64,000 bases of DNA from Elioraea thermophila (ex Habib et al. 2022). GTDB lineage: Bacteria; Pseudomonadota; Alphaproteobacteria; Acetobacterales; Acetobacteraceae. Position 1 is the stretch's first letter. The number at the start of each line of letters is the position of its first letter. This document shows positions 18,542 to 28,915 of this stretch, piece after piece. The notes under the pieces were generated by a model. That model was not told the origin of the DNA. It ran no database searches and saw nothing but the letters and a program-made list of their open reading frames with translations. Position numbers and translations under genes: made by a program. Location: contig NZ_QMDI01000002.1 in the NCBI RefSeq assembly GCF_003336755.1, forward strand, positions 434,001 through 498,000, read 5' to 3'.

Positions 18542-18545
<4 letters not shown>
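17535..18545 (-). CDS. Dipeptide/oligopeptide ABC importer ATPase (OppF/DppF type)
   Basis: A 336-residue ATPase of the peptide-uptake ABC family. Walker A is [18 protein letters not shown], the Q loop is [13 protein letters not shown], the signature is [15 protein letters not shown], and Walker B is [14 protein letters not shown] with the H loop in FISHDLA. The C-terminal oligo_HPY region contains [12 protein letters not shown] and [14 protein letters not shown], which in relatives binds an iron-sulfur cluster. It powers the permease encoded by the oppB- and oppC-like genes. Its ATG overlaps the oppD-like stop by 4 bp. Substrate is unknown; such systems import peptides, nickel or opines. Confidence 0.93.
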
Positions 18546-19548
<1,003 letters not shown>

Positions 19549-19552
<4 letters not shown>

Positions 19553-20448
19553 ACCCGCTTCGCCATCCGCGGATCGAGCGCATCCCGCAGCCCATCGCCG
19601 AGCAGGTTCACCGACAGCACGGTGAGCGAGAGGAACACGGCCGGGAAGAACACGATGTAGGGCGCGACCTGCCACAGCGCCCTTCCCTCGGCCATGATGT
19701 TGCCCCAGGACGGGATGATCGGCGGCGTGCCGGCGCCGATGAAGGAAAGGATCGCCTCCGTGATCATCGCCGAGGCGCAGATGTAGGTCGCTTGAACGGT
19801 GAGCGGCGCGAGCGTGTTCGGCAGGATGTGCCGGATGATGATGCGCGGCGTGGTGGTGCCGGCGGCGATCGCCGCCTCGACATAGGGCTGTTCGCGCAAC
19901 GAAAGGACCACCCCCCGAACCAGGCGCGAGACGCGCGGGATTTCGGCGATGGTGATGGCGATGATGACGTTCTCGACCGAACCGCGCGTCGCTGCCATCA
20001 GGGCGATCGCGAGCAGGATGGGCGGGATCGACATCAGCCCGTCCATCACCCGCATGATGATGCCGTCGGCGAGCCGGATGAAGCCCGAGATCAGGCCGAT
20101 GGCGAGGCCCGCGAGGGAGGCGAGGAGTGCTACCGAAAACCCGACGATCAAAGACACCCGCGTGCCGTAGAGCACGCGCGAGTAGATGTCGCGCCCCAGC
20201 ATGTCGGTGCCGAACCAAAACTCGGCCGACGGCGGGCGAACGCGAAGCCGTGGCGCGAGTGCCTGCGGATCGGTGGTCCAGAGATAGGGAGCGAGGATGG
20301 CGATTGCGACCATCAGCGCGAGGATCGCGCCGCCGAGCACGATCGACGGGTGGCGGCGGAGGAAGGTGCGCACGCGCCCGCGCCGCGGTTCCTCCGCGAA
20401 CACCTCGACCGCGGCGGGGGCGGCAGCGACGGCCGTATCGGGGCTCAA
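19549..20448 (-). CDS. ABC importer permease (OppC/DppC type), TTG start
   Basis: A 299-residue permease with the N-terminal OppC region ([20 protein letters not shown]) followed by [23 protein letters not shown]. The EAA loop is [25 protein letters not shown], and the protein ends with [12 protein letters not shown], all typical of DppC. Five to six hydrophobic segments are visible. No ATG or GTG fits the N-terminus; the only start codon that keeps the family length is TTG at 20448, which overlaps the oppB-like stop as TTGA, with gagg about 10 bp upstream. Translational coupling to the upstream gene would explain a weak start codon. Confidence 0.9.
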
Positions 20449-21386
20449 TAGCGGATCCTCGGATCGAACAGGGTGTAGAGCAGATCGATCAGCAGGTTGA
20501 TCAGCACGTAGACGAAGCTGAACAACAGCACGACTCCCTGGATCACGGGGTAGTCGCGGCGGAGGATGGCGTCGACCGTCAGCCGCCCGAGCCCCGGGAT
20601 CGCGAACACGCTTTCGGTCACCACCGCGCCTCCGATGAGGAGCGCGATGCCGATGCCGACGACGGTGCTGATGGGCACCGCGGCGTTCTTCAGCGCATGC
20701 AGGAACAGGATCGGCCGCGTGCCGAGCCCTTTCGCCCTCGCGGTGCGGATGTAGTCCTGCGCGAGCACCTCGAGCATGGTCGCCCGCGTGATGCGCGCGA
20801 TCAGCGCGATGTACACGGTGCCGAGGGCGATCGCCGGCAGGATCAGGTTCTCGAGGAAGGGCAGGAAACCCTGGCTCAGCGGCGTGTAGCCCTGAACGGG
20901 AAGGAGCTCCCATTCGAGCGCGACGAAATAGGCGAGCAGATAGCCGACGACGAAGACGGGGACGGAGAAGCCGAACACGGCGAACAGCATCACGCCGCGG
21001 TCGATCCAGGAGCCCGCCTTCCAGGCGGCCACCACACCGAGCGGCACGGCGACCGAAACGGCGAGCACGATGGTCAGCACCATGAGCGCAAGCGTGGGCT
21101 CGATCCGCTGCGCGATCATGTGCGTGACGGGGAGGTTGGTGAAGATCGAGGTGCCGAGGTCGAGATGCACGAGGCGCCAGAGGAAATCGGCGAATTGCAC
21201 GAAGAACGGACGATCGAGCCCGAGGGCCTGGCGGATGCGCTCGACGTCCTGGGGGGTCGCCTGGTCGCCGGCGATCACCGCGGCAGGGTCGCCCGGTGCC
21301 AGCATGAGCATGGAAAAGACGACGAACGCGACCACCAGCATCACCGGGATGGTGGCGAGGACGCGTCTGACGACATAGGCGAGCAT
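20445..21386 (-). CDS. ABC importer permease (OppB/DppB type)
   Basis: A 313-residue permease with six membrane segments. The N-terminus MLAYVVRRVLATIPVMLVVAFVVFSM is the standard DppB start; LAPGDPAAVIAG, LDLGTSIF and the EAA loop YIRTARAKGLGTRPILFLHALKNA follow, and the C-terminus is [12 protein letters not shown]. It forms the translocation pore with the oppC-like permease. A 115 bp gap separates it from the nearest binding-protein gene upstream, and its stop overlaps the TTG start of the next gene. Confidence 0.93.
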   Translation of the reverse strand: MLAYVVRRVLATIPVMLVVAFVVFSMLMLAPGDPAAVIAGDQATPQDVERIRQALGLDRPFFVQFADFLWRLVHLDLGTSIFTNLPVTHMIAQRIEPTLALMVLTIVLAVSVAVPLGVVAAWKAGSWIDRGVMLFAVFGFSVPVFVVGYLLAYFVALEWELLPVQGYTPLSQGFLPFLENLILPAIALGTVYIALIARITRATMLEVLAQDYIRTARAKGLGTRPILFLHALKNAAVPISTVVGIGIALLIGGAVVTESVFAIPGLGRLTVDAILRRDYPVIQGVVLLFSFVYVLINLLIDLLYTLFDPRIRY

Positions 21387-21501
21387 GGCTCTGCGTGTCT
21401 CTTCAGATTGCCGGTGTCGTCATCGAAGTCGCCTCAAGGTGGCAAGCAAGCAAGGCCCCTCGACCCCCGAGCCCCGGCCAATACCAGCGCCGCACCGTCT
21501 C

Positions 21502-23091
21502 TCAGGCACTCTTGCCCATGTTGTAGAAGAGCACGATCGGGCTCTTGATCACGCCCGTCACGTTGCGCCGGTGGGCGGAGGGGCTGAGGAAGTGCCCGAG
21601 CGGAATGTGGGGCACGACGCGAAACGCTTCGCGTTGGATCTCCGTCGCGATCCGTTTCTGCTCGGCTTGGTTCGGCGCTTCGAACCATTGCTCGCGCAAG
21701 GCCTCCATGCGCTCGCTGGTCGGCCAGCCGAACCACGCGCCGGTGCCGTTCGCACGCATCGCAAGCGTCGAGGCGGGGTCGAACCAATCCGGCCCCGACC
21801 AGGTGGTGTGAAAGATGTTCCAACCGCCGCGCTCGATCGGCTCGCGCGAGGCGCGCCGCTGCACCACCGTTCCCCAGTCGGTGGCGACGAACTCGAGATT
21901 GATCTCGAGGCGTCGCAGCAGGTCGGCGGTCACTTGGCTGAGCGCGGCCAGGGTCGGAAAGTCCGAGGCATGAAGTTGCACGACCCGCTGCCCAGCATAG
22001 CCCGCCTCGCGCAGGGCCGCCCGCGCGCGCTCCAGGCTCTTCACCCGCAGGGGCTCGGAGCCTTCCTCGGTATGCATGGGGCTGCCACGCGACCAAAAGC
22101 TGTACGATGTGGCGTACATCCCGGGATCGTCGCCCACCACGGCGCGCAGGTAGTTCTCCTGATCGACCGCCAGCATCAGGGCACGACGGAGAGCAGGATT
22201 GTCGAAGGGCGGCACCAGGTGGTTGAAGCGCAGCATCCCGACCGACCCGATCGGATCGCGCACCACCACCTCGATGTTGCGGTTGCGGCGGAGTACGGGC
22301 AGCAGGTCGTGGAGGGGGATCTCCCAGAAATCGACCTCCCCGGACTGCAGCGCCGCTCCCGCCGTCGCCGGGTCGGGAATGATGTGCCATTCCATGCGCT
22401 CGGCGTTGGCGAGCTTCGCGCCCGCCGTCCAATCCGTCGGCTCCTGCCGTGGCACGTAACCCTCGAACCGCGCATAGACGACGCGCGAGCCCGGGTTCCA
22501 CTCCTCGCGCACGAACCGATACGGTCCCGATCCGATCGCCGAGGTGATCTGCGTGTGCGGGTCTGTGTTGGCGACGCTCTCCGGCATCACGAAGCAAGGG
22601 GACGCGTTCGCCTTGCCGAGCGCCTTGAGGGTGAGCGCGAACGGCTTTTGCAGCGTCAGCCGCAGGCGTCGATCGTCGAGCGCGACGAGGCTCGCGTGGC
22701 GCTTGGCGATCTCCTGGCCGAAGCCGTCGCGGGCCCACCATCGCTTGATGGAGGCGACCACATCGCGCGCGGTCACCGCCTCGCCGTTGTGGAACCGCAG
22801 CCCTTCGCGCAGGGTGAAGGTGTAGACCTTGCCGTCGTCCTCGATCGTCCAGCCTTCCGCCATTTGCGGCCGCGGCTGGAACGAAGAATCCATGCCCACC
22901 AGCGTGTCATAAACTAGATAGGCATGAGTCCGGGTGATGGTGGCCGTGGTCCAGATCGGATCGAGACTGGTGAGGTTGGCCTGCGGCACGATGCGCAGGA
23001 CGCGCGCCGCCGACGCCTGACCGTGCACCGCCGGCGCGGCGAGTGCCGCCGCTCCCGCGACCGTCGCGCCGAGGAAGTCTCGCCGCCTCAT
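21502..23091 (-). CDS. Periplasmic binding protein for the peptide-type ABC importer (copy 1)
   Basis: A 529-residue family 5 (DppA/OppA-like) solute-binding protein. The N-terminus MRRRDFLGATVAGAAALAAP has RRRDFLG, a twin-arginine export signal. The mature part shows LDPIWTTATITRTHAYLVYDTLVG, YTFTLREGLRFHNGEAVTARDVVAS and SGPYRFVREEWNPGSR, the usual SBP_bac_5 blocks. It delivers the ligand to the OppBC permease encoded just downstream. It is one of three paralogues in tandem; all share the segment TDWGTVVQRRASREP or a close variant near the C-terminal third. The ligand cannot be read from the sequence. Confidence 0.92.
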   Translation of the reverse strand: MRRRDFLGATVAGAAALAAPAVHGQASAARVLRIVPQANLTSLDPIWTTATITRTHAYLVYDTLVGMDSSFQPRPQMAEGWTIEDDGKVYTFTLREGLRFHNGEAVTARDVVASIKRWWARDGFGQEIAKRHASLVALDDRRLRLTLQKPFALTLKALGKANASPCFVMPESVANTDPHTQITSAIGSGPYRFVREEWNPGSRVVYARFEGYVPRQEPTDWTAGAKLANAERMEWHIIPDPATAGAALQSGEVDFWEIPLHDLLPVLRRNRNIEVVVRDPIGSVGMLRFNHLVPPFDNPALRRALMLAVDQENYLRAVVGDDPGMYATSYSFWSRGSPMHTEEGSEPLRVKSLERARAALREAGYAGQRVVQLHASDFPTLAALSQVTADLLRRLEINLEFVATDWGTVVQRRASREPIERGGWNIFHTTWSGPDWFDPASTLAMRANGTGAWFGWPTSERMEALREQWFEAPNQAEQKRIATEIQREAFRVVPHIPLGHFLSPSAHRRNVTGVIKSPIVLFYNMGKSA

Positions 23092-23104
23092 GAGAGCCTC
23101 CCCG

Positions 23105-24700
23105 TCAGGACTTCGACACCCCCCAGAACCAGGGCAGGGGCCCTGGCACGATGCCCGAGACGTTCGTCCGCCACGCCTGGTAGGCGCGGTAGAAGCCGGT
23201 CGGCGTGAAGGGCTGGCTGATCATCGCTGCGCGGCTGATCTCCTCGCAGGCGGCGCGCTCTTCCTCCGCGTTGCGCGCGGCAAACCACTTGTCGCGCCCC
23301 CGTTCTATCGCCGGATCGTTCGGCCAGCCAAACCACGCCCCTTCGCCGTGCGCACGAAGCCCCAAGTAGCTCGCCGGGTTGGTGCAGTCGGCACCAGCGA
23401 ACCAGGTGAAGAAGATGTTCCACCCGCCGCGCTCACGCGGTTCGCGGCTCGCCCGCCGCGCGCCCACCGTGCCCCAGTCGGTGGCGACGTAGTCGACATT
23501 CATGCCGATGCTGCGCAGGAGCGCATTCGCCACCTGGCCCATGGCGGAGAGTGGCGCGAGGTCCTGCGCCACCAGCATCACCACCGGCTCGCCGGTGTAG
23601 CCCGCCTCCTGCAGAAGCCTTCGCGCCGTCGCCGGATCGCGCGGGTTCTTCAGGATCTCGGCACCGGCCTCGGTGTAGTTCGGCGTCTCCGGCGTGAAGT
23701 AGCTGTACATCGGCCGCCACAGGCCGTCATCGCCGCCGACGACCGCGCGCATGAAGTCGGCCTGGTTCACCACCCAAGCGACGGCCTGGCGCGCGCGGAC
23801 GTCGTTGAACGGCGGGTGGAGATGGTTGAAGCGCAGGCAGCCGACATTGCCGAGCGGGTCGGCGATGTCGATGCGGATGTTGCGGTTGCGGCGCAGCACC
23901 GGGATGAGGTCGGTGAGCGGTGTCTCCCACCAATCGACCTCGCCGGCCTGCAACGCCGCCGCGGCCGTGGCAGGGTCGGGCTGGATGATCCACTCGATGC
24001 GATCGACCAGCATGCGCTTGCCGCCGGAAAGCCAGTTCGGCGGCTCCTCGCGCGGCACATACTGTTCGAAGCGGCTCCAGGTCGCGCGCGCGCCCGGCAC
24101 CCACTCGGCGCGGTTGAACCGCATCGGGCCCGAACCGACGAACTCCGTGATCTGCTGGAACGGATCCGTCTTGGCGATCCGCTCCGGCATCATGAAGGCG
24201 ATCGGCGTGTTGTTCTTGCCCAGCGCGAACAGGAGCTTGGGGTAGGGCGCGGAGAGCCTGAGGCGGAAGGTTCGGTCATCCACCGCCACCAGTTCCTGGC
24301 GCAGGGCGCGGATCATCTGCCCCATCCCGTCGCGCACCATCCAGCGCTCGAGGCTCGCCACACAGTCCCGCGCCAGCACGGGCTCGCCGTCGTGCCAGCG
24401 CAGGCCGGGTCGGAGCCGGAAAGTCCAGGTCAGGCCGTCAGCCGAGACCTCCTCGGACTCCACCATCTGCCGGCGCGGCGTGAAGGTGTTGTCGATGCCG
24501 TAGAGGGTGTCCCACACCAGCATCGAGGCGTTGCGGACGACGAACTGGGTGCCCCAGATCGGGTCGAAATTGGCGAGGTTCGCTTGCGGAACGAAACGGA
24601 GCACGCGGGTGGCTCCTTGCGCGATCGCCGGGCGCGGCAACCCTGCCGCCGCCCCGGCCGCGAACGCTGCCGCCCCCTTGAGAACGCTGCGACGATTCAT
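23105..24700 (-). CDS. Periplasmic binding protein for the peptide-type ABC importer (copy 2)
   Basis: A 531-residue SBP_bac_5 protein, paralogous to the genes on both sides. The export signal MNRRSVLKGAAAFAAGAAAG is twin-arginine-like. Conserved blocks: LANFDPIWGTQFVVRNASMLVW, RPGLRWHDGEPVLARDCVASLERW, and ATDWGTVGARRASREPRERGGW. It begins at ATG 24700; an upstream in-frame extension lacks signal-peptide character. Only 13 bp separate it from copy 1, so the two are cotranscribed. It is the most divergent of the three at the C-terminus, which ends WFWGVSKS. Confidence 0.92.
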   Translation of the reverse strand: MNRRSVLKGAAAFAAGAAAGLPRPAIAQGATRVLRFVPQANLANFDPIWGTQFVVRNASMLVWDTLYGIDNTFTPRRQMVESEEVSADGLTWTFRLRPGLRWHDGEPVLARDCVASLERWMVRDGMGQMIRALRQELVAVDDRTFRLRLSAPYPKLLFALGKNNTPIAFMMPERIAKTDPFQQITEFVGSGPMRFNRAEWVPGARATWSRFEQYVPREEPPNWLSGGKRMLVDRIEWIIQPDPATAAAALQAGEVDWWETPLTDLIPVLRRNRNIRIDIADPLGNVGCLRFNHLHPPFNDVRARQAVAWVVNQADFMRAVVGGDDGLWRPMYSYFTPETPNYTEAGAEILKNPRDPATARRLLQEAGYTGEPVVMLVAQDLAPLSAMGQVANALLRSIGMNVDYVATDWGTVGARRASREPRERGGWNIFFTWFAGADCTNPASYLGLRAHGEGAWFGWPNDPAIERGRDKWFAARNAEEERAACEEISRAAMISQPFTPTGFYRAYQAWRTNVSGIVPGPLPWFWGVSKS

Positions 24701-24866
24701 GTTTCGGTCCCTTGCCCGCCTGCCCAGTGACGCAACCGGCCTGCGCGACCGCGTAGGCCTCCCTGTGACCATCCCGTTCGCACATGCGCCGGGTGGCATT
24801 CGTTGCGAAACACAGTAGCGCCCCGCTTCGGCCGTCGCCAAGGGGCAATCGGAGGTGTGCGAACGA

Positions 24867-26450
24867 TCAGGCGCGACGCACGTTCCAGAACACCGGAATG
24901 CCGAACGGCTGCATCACGCCCGTGATGCTGCGCCGGTGCGCGAGCGGCTGGAAGAACTGGCCGAGCGGGATGTAGGGCACCTCCTCCAGCACCACCTTCT
25001 GGATTTCGGCGGCGATCCGCTTCTGCGCCTCGAGATCGGGCGCATCGAACCATGCCTCGCGCAGCTCCTCGATGCGCGGGATGTCCGGCCAGCCGGGCCA
25101 AGCCTGCGCGCCGGAGCCGCGCATCGCATGGTGGCCGGCGGGATTGATGTGGTCGAGCCCGGCCCAGTTCGTGCAGAAGATGTTCCAGCCGCCCCGGTCG
25201 ATCGGCTCGCGCGAGGCGCGCCTCTGCACCACCGTGCCCCAGTCCATCGCCTGGTAGTCGACGTTGAGACCGAGGCGCCGCAACAGGTCGCCCGTCACCT
25301 GGCTCAGCGCGACGAGGGAGGCGATGTCGGTGGTGGCGAGCAGGACGATGCGCTCGCCATTGTAGCCGCTCTCGCGGATCAGCCGGCGGGCTTCGTTCAG
25401 ATCGCCCTTCATCGCGTCGAGCCCGACATCCGTGGCAAGCGGCGTGCCCGGCGTGAACACGCCAACCCCGGTCTTCCAGTACTTGGGATCGGCCCCCATC
25501 ACCGCCGCCATGTAGTCGGCCTGGTTCACCGCGCGCAGCAGCGCCTGGCGGAACAGCTTGTTGTTCGTCGGCACGGTGAGGAAGTTCGGCCGCAGGATGG
25601 AGATCGAGCCGAGCGGGTCGGGGGTGAAGATGTTGACGTTGCGGTTGCGCGACAGGATCGGGATGTGGTCGGCGGTGAGATTCTCCCACCAGTCGACCTC
25701 GCCGGACTGGATGGCGGCGGCGGCGGTCGCGAAGTCCGGGATGATGTGCCATTCGACGCGATCGAAATGCACCACTTTCGGCCCCGCCGTGCCGGAGGCC
25801 GTGCCGCCGGCCCGCGGCTGGTAGCCGGCGAAGCGCTCGTACACCACGCGCGAACCGGCGACGAACTCGTCGCGCTTGAAGGTGAAGGGGCCGGAGCCGA
25901 TGATCTGTTCCGGCCTGATCTGGGTGAAGGCGTCCGTCTCCGCCACCCGTTCGGGCATGATGAAGCACACGTTCGAGGGCGGTTTCGCCAGCGCATCGAG
26001 CATCAGGCCGAAGGGTCGCTTGAGGCGAATGCGGAAGCGCCGGTCGTCGAGCGCCACCATCTCGTCGGTGAGTGCGGCGAGCCGCGCGCCCATCGCATCC
26101 CGCTTCGCCCAGCGCGCGATGGAAGCGACACAGTCGCGCGCCCGCACCGGCTCCCCGTCGTGGAAGCGCAACCCCTCGCGCAGCGTGAAGGTCCAGAGCT
26201 TGCCGTCGTTCTCGACCGTGTGGCCCTCGACCATTTGCGGCTGCGGCCGATACTGCTCGTCAAGGCCATAGAGCGTGTCCCAGACGAGAAAACCGTGGTT
26301 GCGGCTGACATAGGCCGTCGTCCAGATGGGGTCGACGACGGTGAGGTTGGCGTGCGGAATGAACTTCAGCGTGCGGGCGGCCTGCGCGCGCGGCAGCGAG
26401 GGGGCAGCCAGGGTTGCGGCCGCGGCACCGAGAAACGTGCGTCGCTTCAT
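24867..26450 (-). CDS. Periplasmic binding protein for the peptide-type ABC importer (copy 3)
   Basis: A 527-residue SBP_bac_5 protein. The signal MKRRTFLGAAAATLAAPSL carries RRTFLG, a good twin-arginine motif. Blocks shared with copies 1 and 2 include DPIWTTAYVSRNHGFLVWDTLYG, LREGLRFHDGEPVRARDCVAS and QRRASREPIDRGGWNIF. Copies 1 and 3 also share an HRR-xx-TGV segment near the C-terminus. A 166 bp gap separates it from copy 2, long enough for an internal promoter but with no clear one. The aldehyde dehydrogenase gene lies 66 bp upstream on the same strand. Confidence 0.92.
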   Translation of the reverse strand: MKRRTFLGAAAATLAAPSLPRAQAARTLKFIPHANLTVVDPIWTTAYVSRNHGFLVWDTLYGLDEQYRPQPQMVEGHTVENDGKLWTFTLREGLRFHDGEPVRARDCVASIARWAKRDAMGARLAALTDEMVALDDRRFRIRLKRPFGLMLDALAKPPSNVCFIMPERVAETDAFTQIRPEQIIGSGPFTFKRDEFVAGSRVVYERFAGYQPRAGGTASGTAGPKVVHFDRVEWHIIPDFATAAAAIQSGEVDWWENLTADHIPILSRNRNVNIFTPDPLGSISILRPNFLTVPTNNKLFRQALLRAVNQADYMAAVMGADPKYWKTGVGVFTPGTPLATDVGLDAMKGDLNEARRLIRESGYNGERIVLLATTDIASLVALSQVTGDLLRRLGLNVDYQAMDWGTVVQRRASREPIDRGGWNIFCTNWAGLDHINPAGHHAMRGSGAQAWPGWPDIPRIEELREAWFDAPDLEAQKRIAAEIQKVVLEEVPYIPLGQFFQPLAHRRSITGVMQPFGIPVFWNVRRA

Positions 26451-26516
26451 CGTCCGGTCTCCCAGTCGGGGCGGTTGCGCTCCACGCCAGAGAATGACGC
26501 GGCCTGGCCATCCCGT

Positions 26517-28058
26517 CTACGGCGGAAGGTGACCGAACGGGATCGCGGGCGGATCGGCCGTCTCGATCCAGACCGCCTTGGTGCGGGTGTAGGCCGCAAG
26601 CGCCTCGCGTCCTGACGACCTGCCATGGCCGGAGGCGGCGAAGCCGCCGAAGGGGACGGAGACGTGGATGGTACGGTAGCCGTTGACCCACACCGTTCCC
26701 GCCCGCAGCGCCGCGGCGACCCGATGCGCGCGCGAAACGTCCCGCGTCCACACTCCGGCGGCAAGGCCGAAGCGCGTGCCGTTGGCGAGCGCGATCGCTT
26801 CCGCCTCGTCGGCGAAGGGAAGCACCGCCAGCACGGGGCCGAACACCTCCTCCTGCACCACCTCCGCCTGCGCCGAAGCCGGGGCGAGGATGGTCGGCGC
26901 GAGCCAGAACCCACCCTTCGGCATCCCGACCGGTGCCTCCCCGCCGCAGACCAGATGCCCGCCCTCTGCCACGGCCTCCGCCACCATCCCCCGCACCTTG
27001 GCGAATTGGCGCGCATTGGCAATCGGGCCCATCTCGGTCGCCGGGTCGAGCGGAGGGCCGACGACGATCTGGGAGGCCCCGCCGGCGAGGTCGGCAAGGA
27101 AGCGCTCGAGGATCGTGCGCTCGACGAGAAGGCGCGAGCCCGCGACGCAGGACTGGCCGCAACCGGCGAAGATCGCCGCCTGCGCCCCGCGCAGCGCCGC
27201 CTCCCGATCGCAATCGGCGAAGACGATGTTCGCGCTCTTGCCGCCGAGTTCGAGCAGGACGGGGATGCCACGCCGCGCGCAGGCGAGCGAGACGGCGGCC
27301 CCGCCCTCGGCGCCACCGACATAGGTCGCCATCGCCACCCGCGCGTCGGTGAGCAGCGCCTGCGCGGTGGTCGCGCCGTAACCGGGCACCACCGTCAGCA
27401 CGCCCTCCGGCAACCCCGCCCGTTCGGCCAGGGCGGCGAAGGCGTCCGAGGTGAGCGGCGACAGTTCCGACGGCTTGAGGATGCAGGCGTTGCCGGCGGC
27501 AAGGATGGGGGCGACGTTCCAGCCGGCGGTGAACAGCGGGGCGTTCCACGGCGTGATCGCGACCACCACGCCCTGCGGCTCGTGGGTGACGAGAACCCGA
27601 TGCGAGGTCGGGACGGGCACGACGCGCCCCTCGAACTTGTCCGTCCAACCCGCCCAGTAGCGCAGCATGTCGGCGACCGCCGCCACCTCGCGCCGGCAAT
27701 CGCGGATCGGCTTGCCGGAGGCCGCCGCCTCGAGTTCGGCGAGCGCCTCCCCGTGCGCCGCCACCGCCTCGCCCCAGCCCCAGAGAAGACGCCCGCGCGC
27801 TGCCGCCGTCAGTCGGCACCAGGCGCGGAACCCCGCTTCCGCCGCCCGCGCCGCCTCGGCGGCCAAACGCGCCCCAGCGTCACGGTAGCGCAGGATCTCC
27901 TCCCCGGTGGCGGGGTCGACGAGCGCGATCTCCTCCTCCTCGCCGGCGACGAGGGAGCCCGCGATCCAGGCTCCGGGGACCGCCCCCTCGCCCATCAACT
28001 CCCGCCAGCGCGCCAGCGCGACGGCGCGCGAGGATCGCATCGGGCCGGTCTCACTCAT
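26517..28058 (-). CDS. NAD(P)+-dependent aldehyde dehydrogenase
   Basis: A 513-residue aldehyde dehydrogenase superfamily enzyme. Cofactor and catalytic motifs are PWNAPLFTAGWNVAPILAAGN, YVGGAEGG, the general base in LLELGGKSANIV, the catalytic Cys in FAGCGQSCVAGSRL, and EEVFGPVLAVLPF. It oxidises an aldehyde to the acid. It overlaps the 3-hydroxyisobutyrate-dehydrogenase-like gene by 8 bp and precedes the importer genes. This suggests that a compound imported by the ABC system is degraded by the SDR, the dehydrogenase and this enzyme in sequence. The specific aldehyde is unknown. Confidence 0.93.
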   Translation of the reverse strand: MSETGPMRSSRAVALARWRELMGEGAVPGAWIAGSLVAGEEEEIALVDPATGEEILRYRDAGARLAAEAARAAEAGFRAWCRLTAAARGRLLWGWGEAVAAHGEALAELEAAASGKPIRDCRREVAAVADMLRYWAGWTDKFEGRVVPVPTSHRVLVTHEPQGVVVAITPWNAPLFTAGWNVAPILAAGNACILKPSELSPLTSDAFAALAERAGLPEGVLTVVPGYGATTAQALLTDARVAMATYVGGAEGGAAVSLACARRGIPVLLELGGKSANIVFADCDREAALRGAQAAIFAGCGQSCVAGSRLLVERTILERFLADLAGGASQIVVGPPLDPATEMGPIANARQFAKVRGMVAEAVAEGGHLVCGGEAPVGMPKGGFWLAPTILAPASAQAEVVQEEVFGPVLAVLPFADEAEAIALANGTRFGLAAGVWTRDVSRAHRVAAALRAGTVWVNGYRTIHVSVPFGGFAASGHGRSSGREALAAYTRTKAVWIETADPPAIPFGHLPP

Positions 28059-28908
28059 CCTCAGGCTCCGCGATGAGGGCGGCAGGAACGCGGTTGAAGT
28101 CGGCAACATCCGGCACCGGGCTCGCGAGCCAGCGCCGCACCGCCTCCAGCACCAGCCCGTCGGTCAGGCCGACCGCCGCCGCGAGTTCGGCGGCGAGCCG
28201 AAGATCCTTGCGCATCAGCCCGGCGGTGAACCCCGAATCGAAGCGACCCGAGAGGATCCAGCGCGGCAGGTTCAGCTCCGTCGCCGCCGACCGGCCCGAG
28301 GCGCCGTTGATCGCCTCCAGCACGCGCGCGGGATCGACCCCGGCGCGACGCGCAAGCCCGATCGCTTCCACCGCCGCGATCAGGTTCGCGCCCAAGAGCA
28401 GGTTGTTGGCGAGTTTGGCGACCGCGCCGGCGCCGGGTCCGCCGACATGCACCACCTGCGCGGCGAGATCCGCGAGCACGGGCCGGGCGGCGGCGAGCGC
28501 CTCGGCCTCGCCGCCGGCCATCACCAGGAGCCTGCCTTCCGCAGCGCCGGTTGGGCCCCCAGAAACCGGGGCGTCGATCCAGCCGAGGCCCCGGGCGGCG
28601 AAGCGCGGGGCGAGCGCGCGCGGTGTCGCCGGCGAGACAGTTGACGTGTCCACAATCGCGCCGTTCGCGCGCAGCCCTGCCGCCGGCAGCCGCTCCGCCA
28701 CCGCCCGCACCGCCGCGTCGTCGGGCAGCGAGAGCACGACCACCTCAGCCCCTGCCGCGGCCTCCTCCGTCACCGCGATCCCCGCGGCTTGAGCCTCGTC
28801 GCGCCGACCGAGCGCGGTGTCCCAGCCCCGCACGGCATGCCCCCGCTCGGCGAGCCGGCGTGCCATGGCAAGCCCCATCCGGCCGAGGCCGATCACCGCG
28901 ACGTCCAT
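28051..28908 (-). CDS. 3-hydroxyisobutyrate dehydrogenase family NAD(P)-dependent oxidoreductase
   Basis: A 285-residue beta-hydroxyacid dehydrogenase. The Rossmann start VAVIGLGRMGLAMARRL, the DTSTVSPATPRAL segment, DAPVSGGPTGAAEGRLLVMAGG and the catalytic-lysine helix GAVAKLANNLLLGANL are all present. Family members oxidise 3-hydroxyisobutyrate, tartronate semialdehyde or similar hydroxyacids. ATG 28908 gives the family start; an upstream in-frame GTG would add nine unlikely residues. The gene lies 7 bp after the SDR gene and overlaps the aldehyde dehydrogenase by 8 bp, implying coordinated expression. Confidence 0.9.
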   Translation of the reverse strand: MDVAVIGLGRMGLAMARRLAERGHAVRGWDTALGRRDEAQAAGIAVTEEAAAGAEVVVLSLPDDAAVRAVAERLPAAGLRANGAIVDTSTVSPATPRALAPRFAARGLGWIDAPVSGGPTGAAEGRLLVMAGGEAEALAAARPVLADLAAQVVHVGGPGAGAVAKLANNLLLGANLIAAVEAIGLARRAGVDPARVLEAINGASGRSAATELNLPRWILSGRFDSGFTAGLMRKDLRLAAELAAAVGLTDGLVLEAVRRWLASPVPDVADFNRVPAALIAEPEDE

Positions 28909-28915
28909 GGTTCCC

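Noticed and set aside
24812-24841. A sigma-70-like promoter upstream of binding-protein copy 2 (TTGGCG - 18 bp - TACTGT on the minus strand)
   Set aside because: The match is plausible but too weak to separate from background in such GC-rich sequence.
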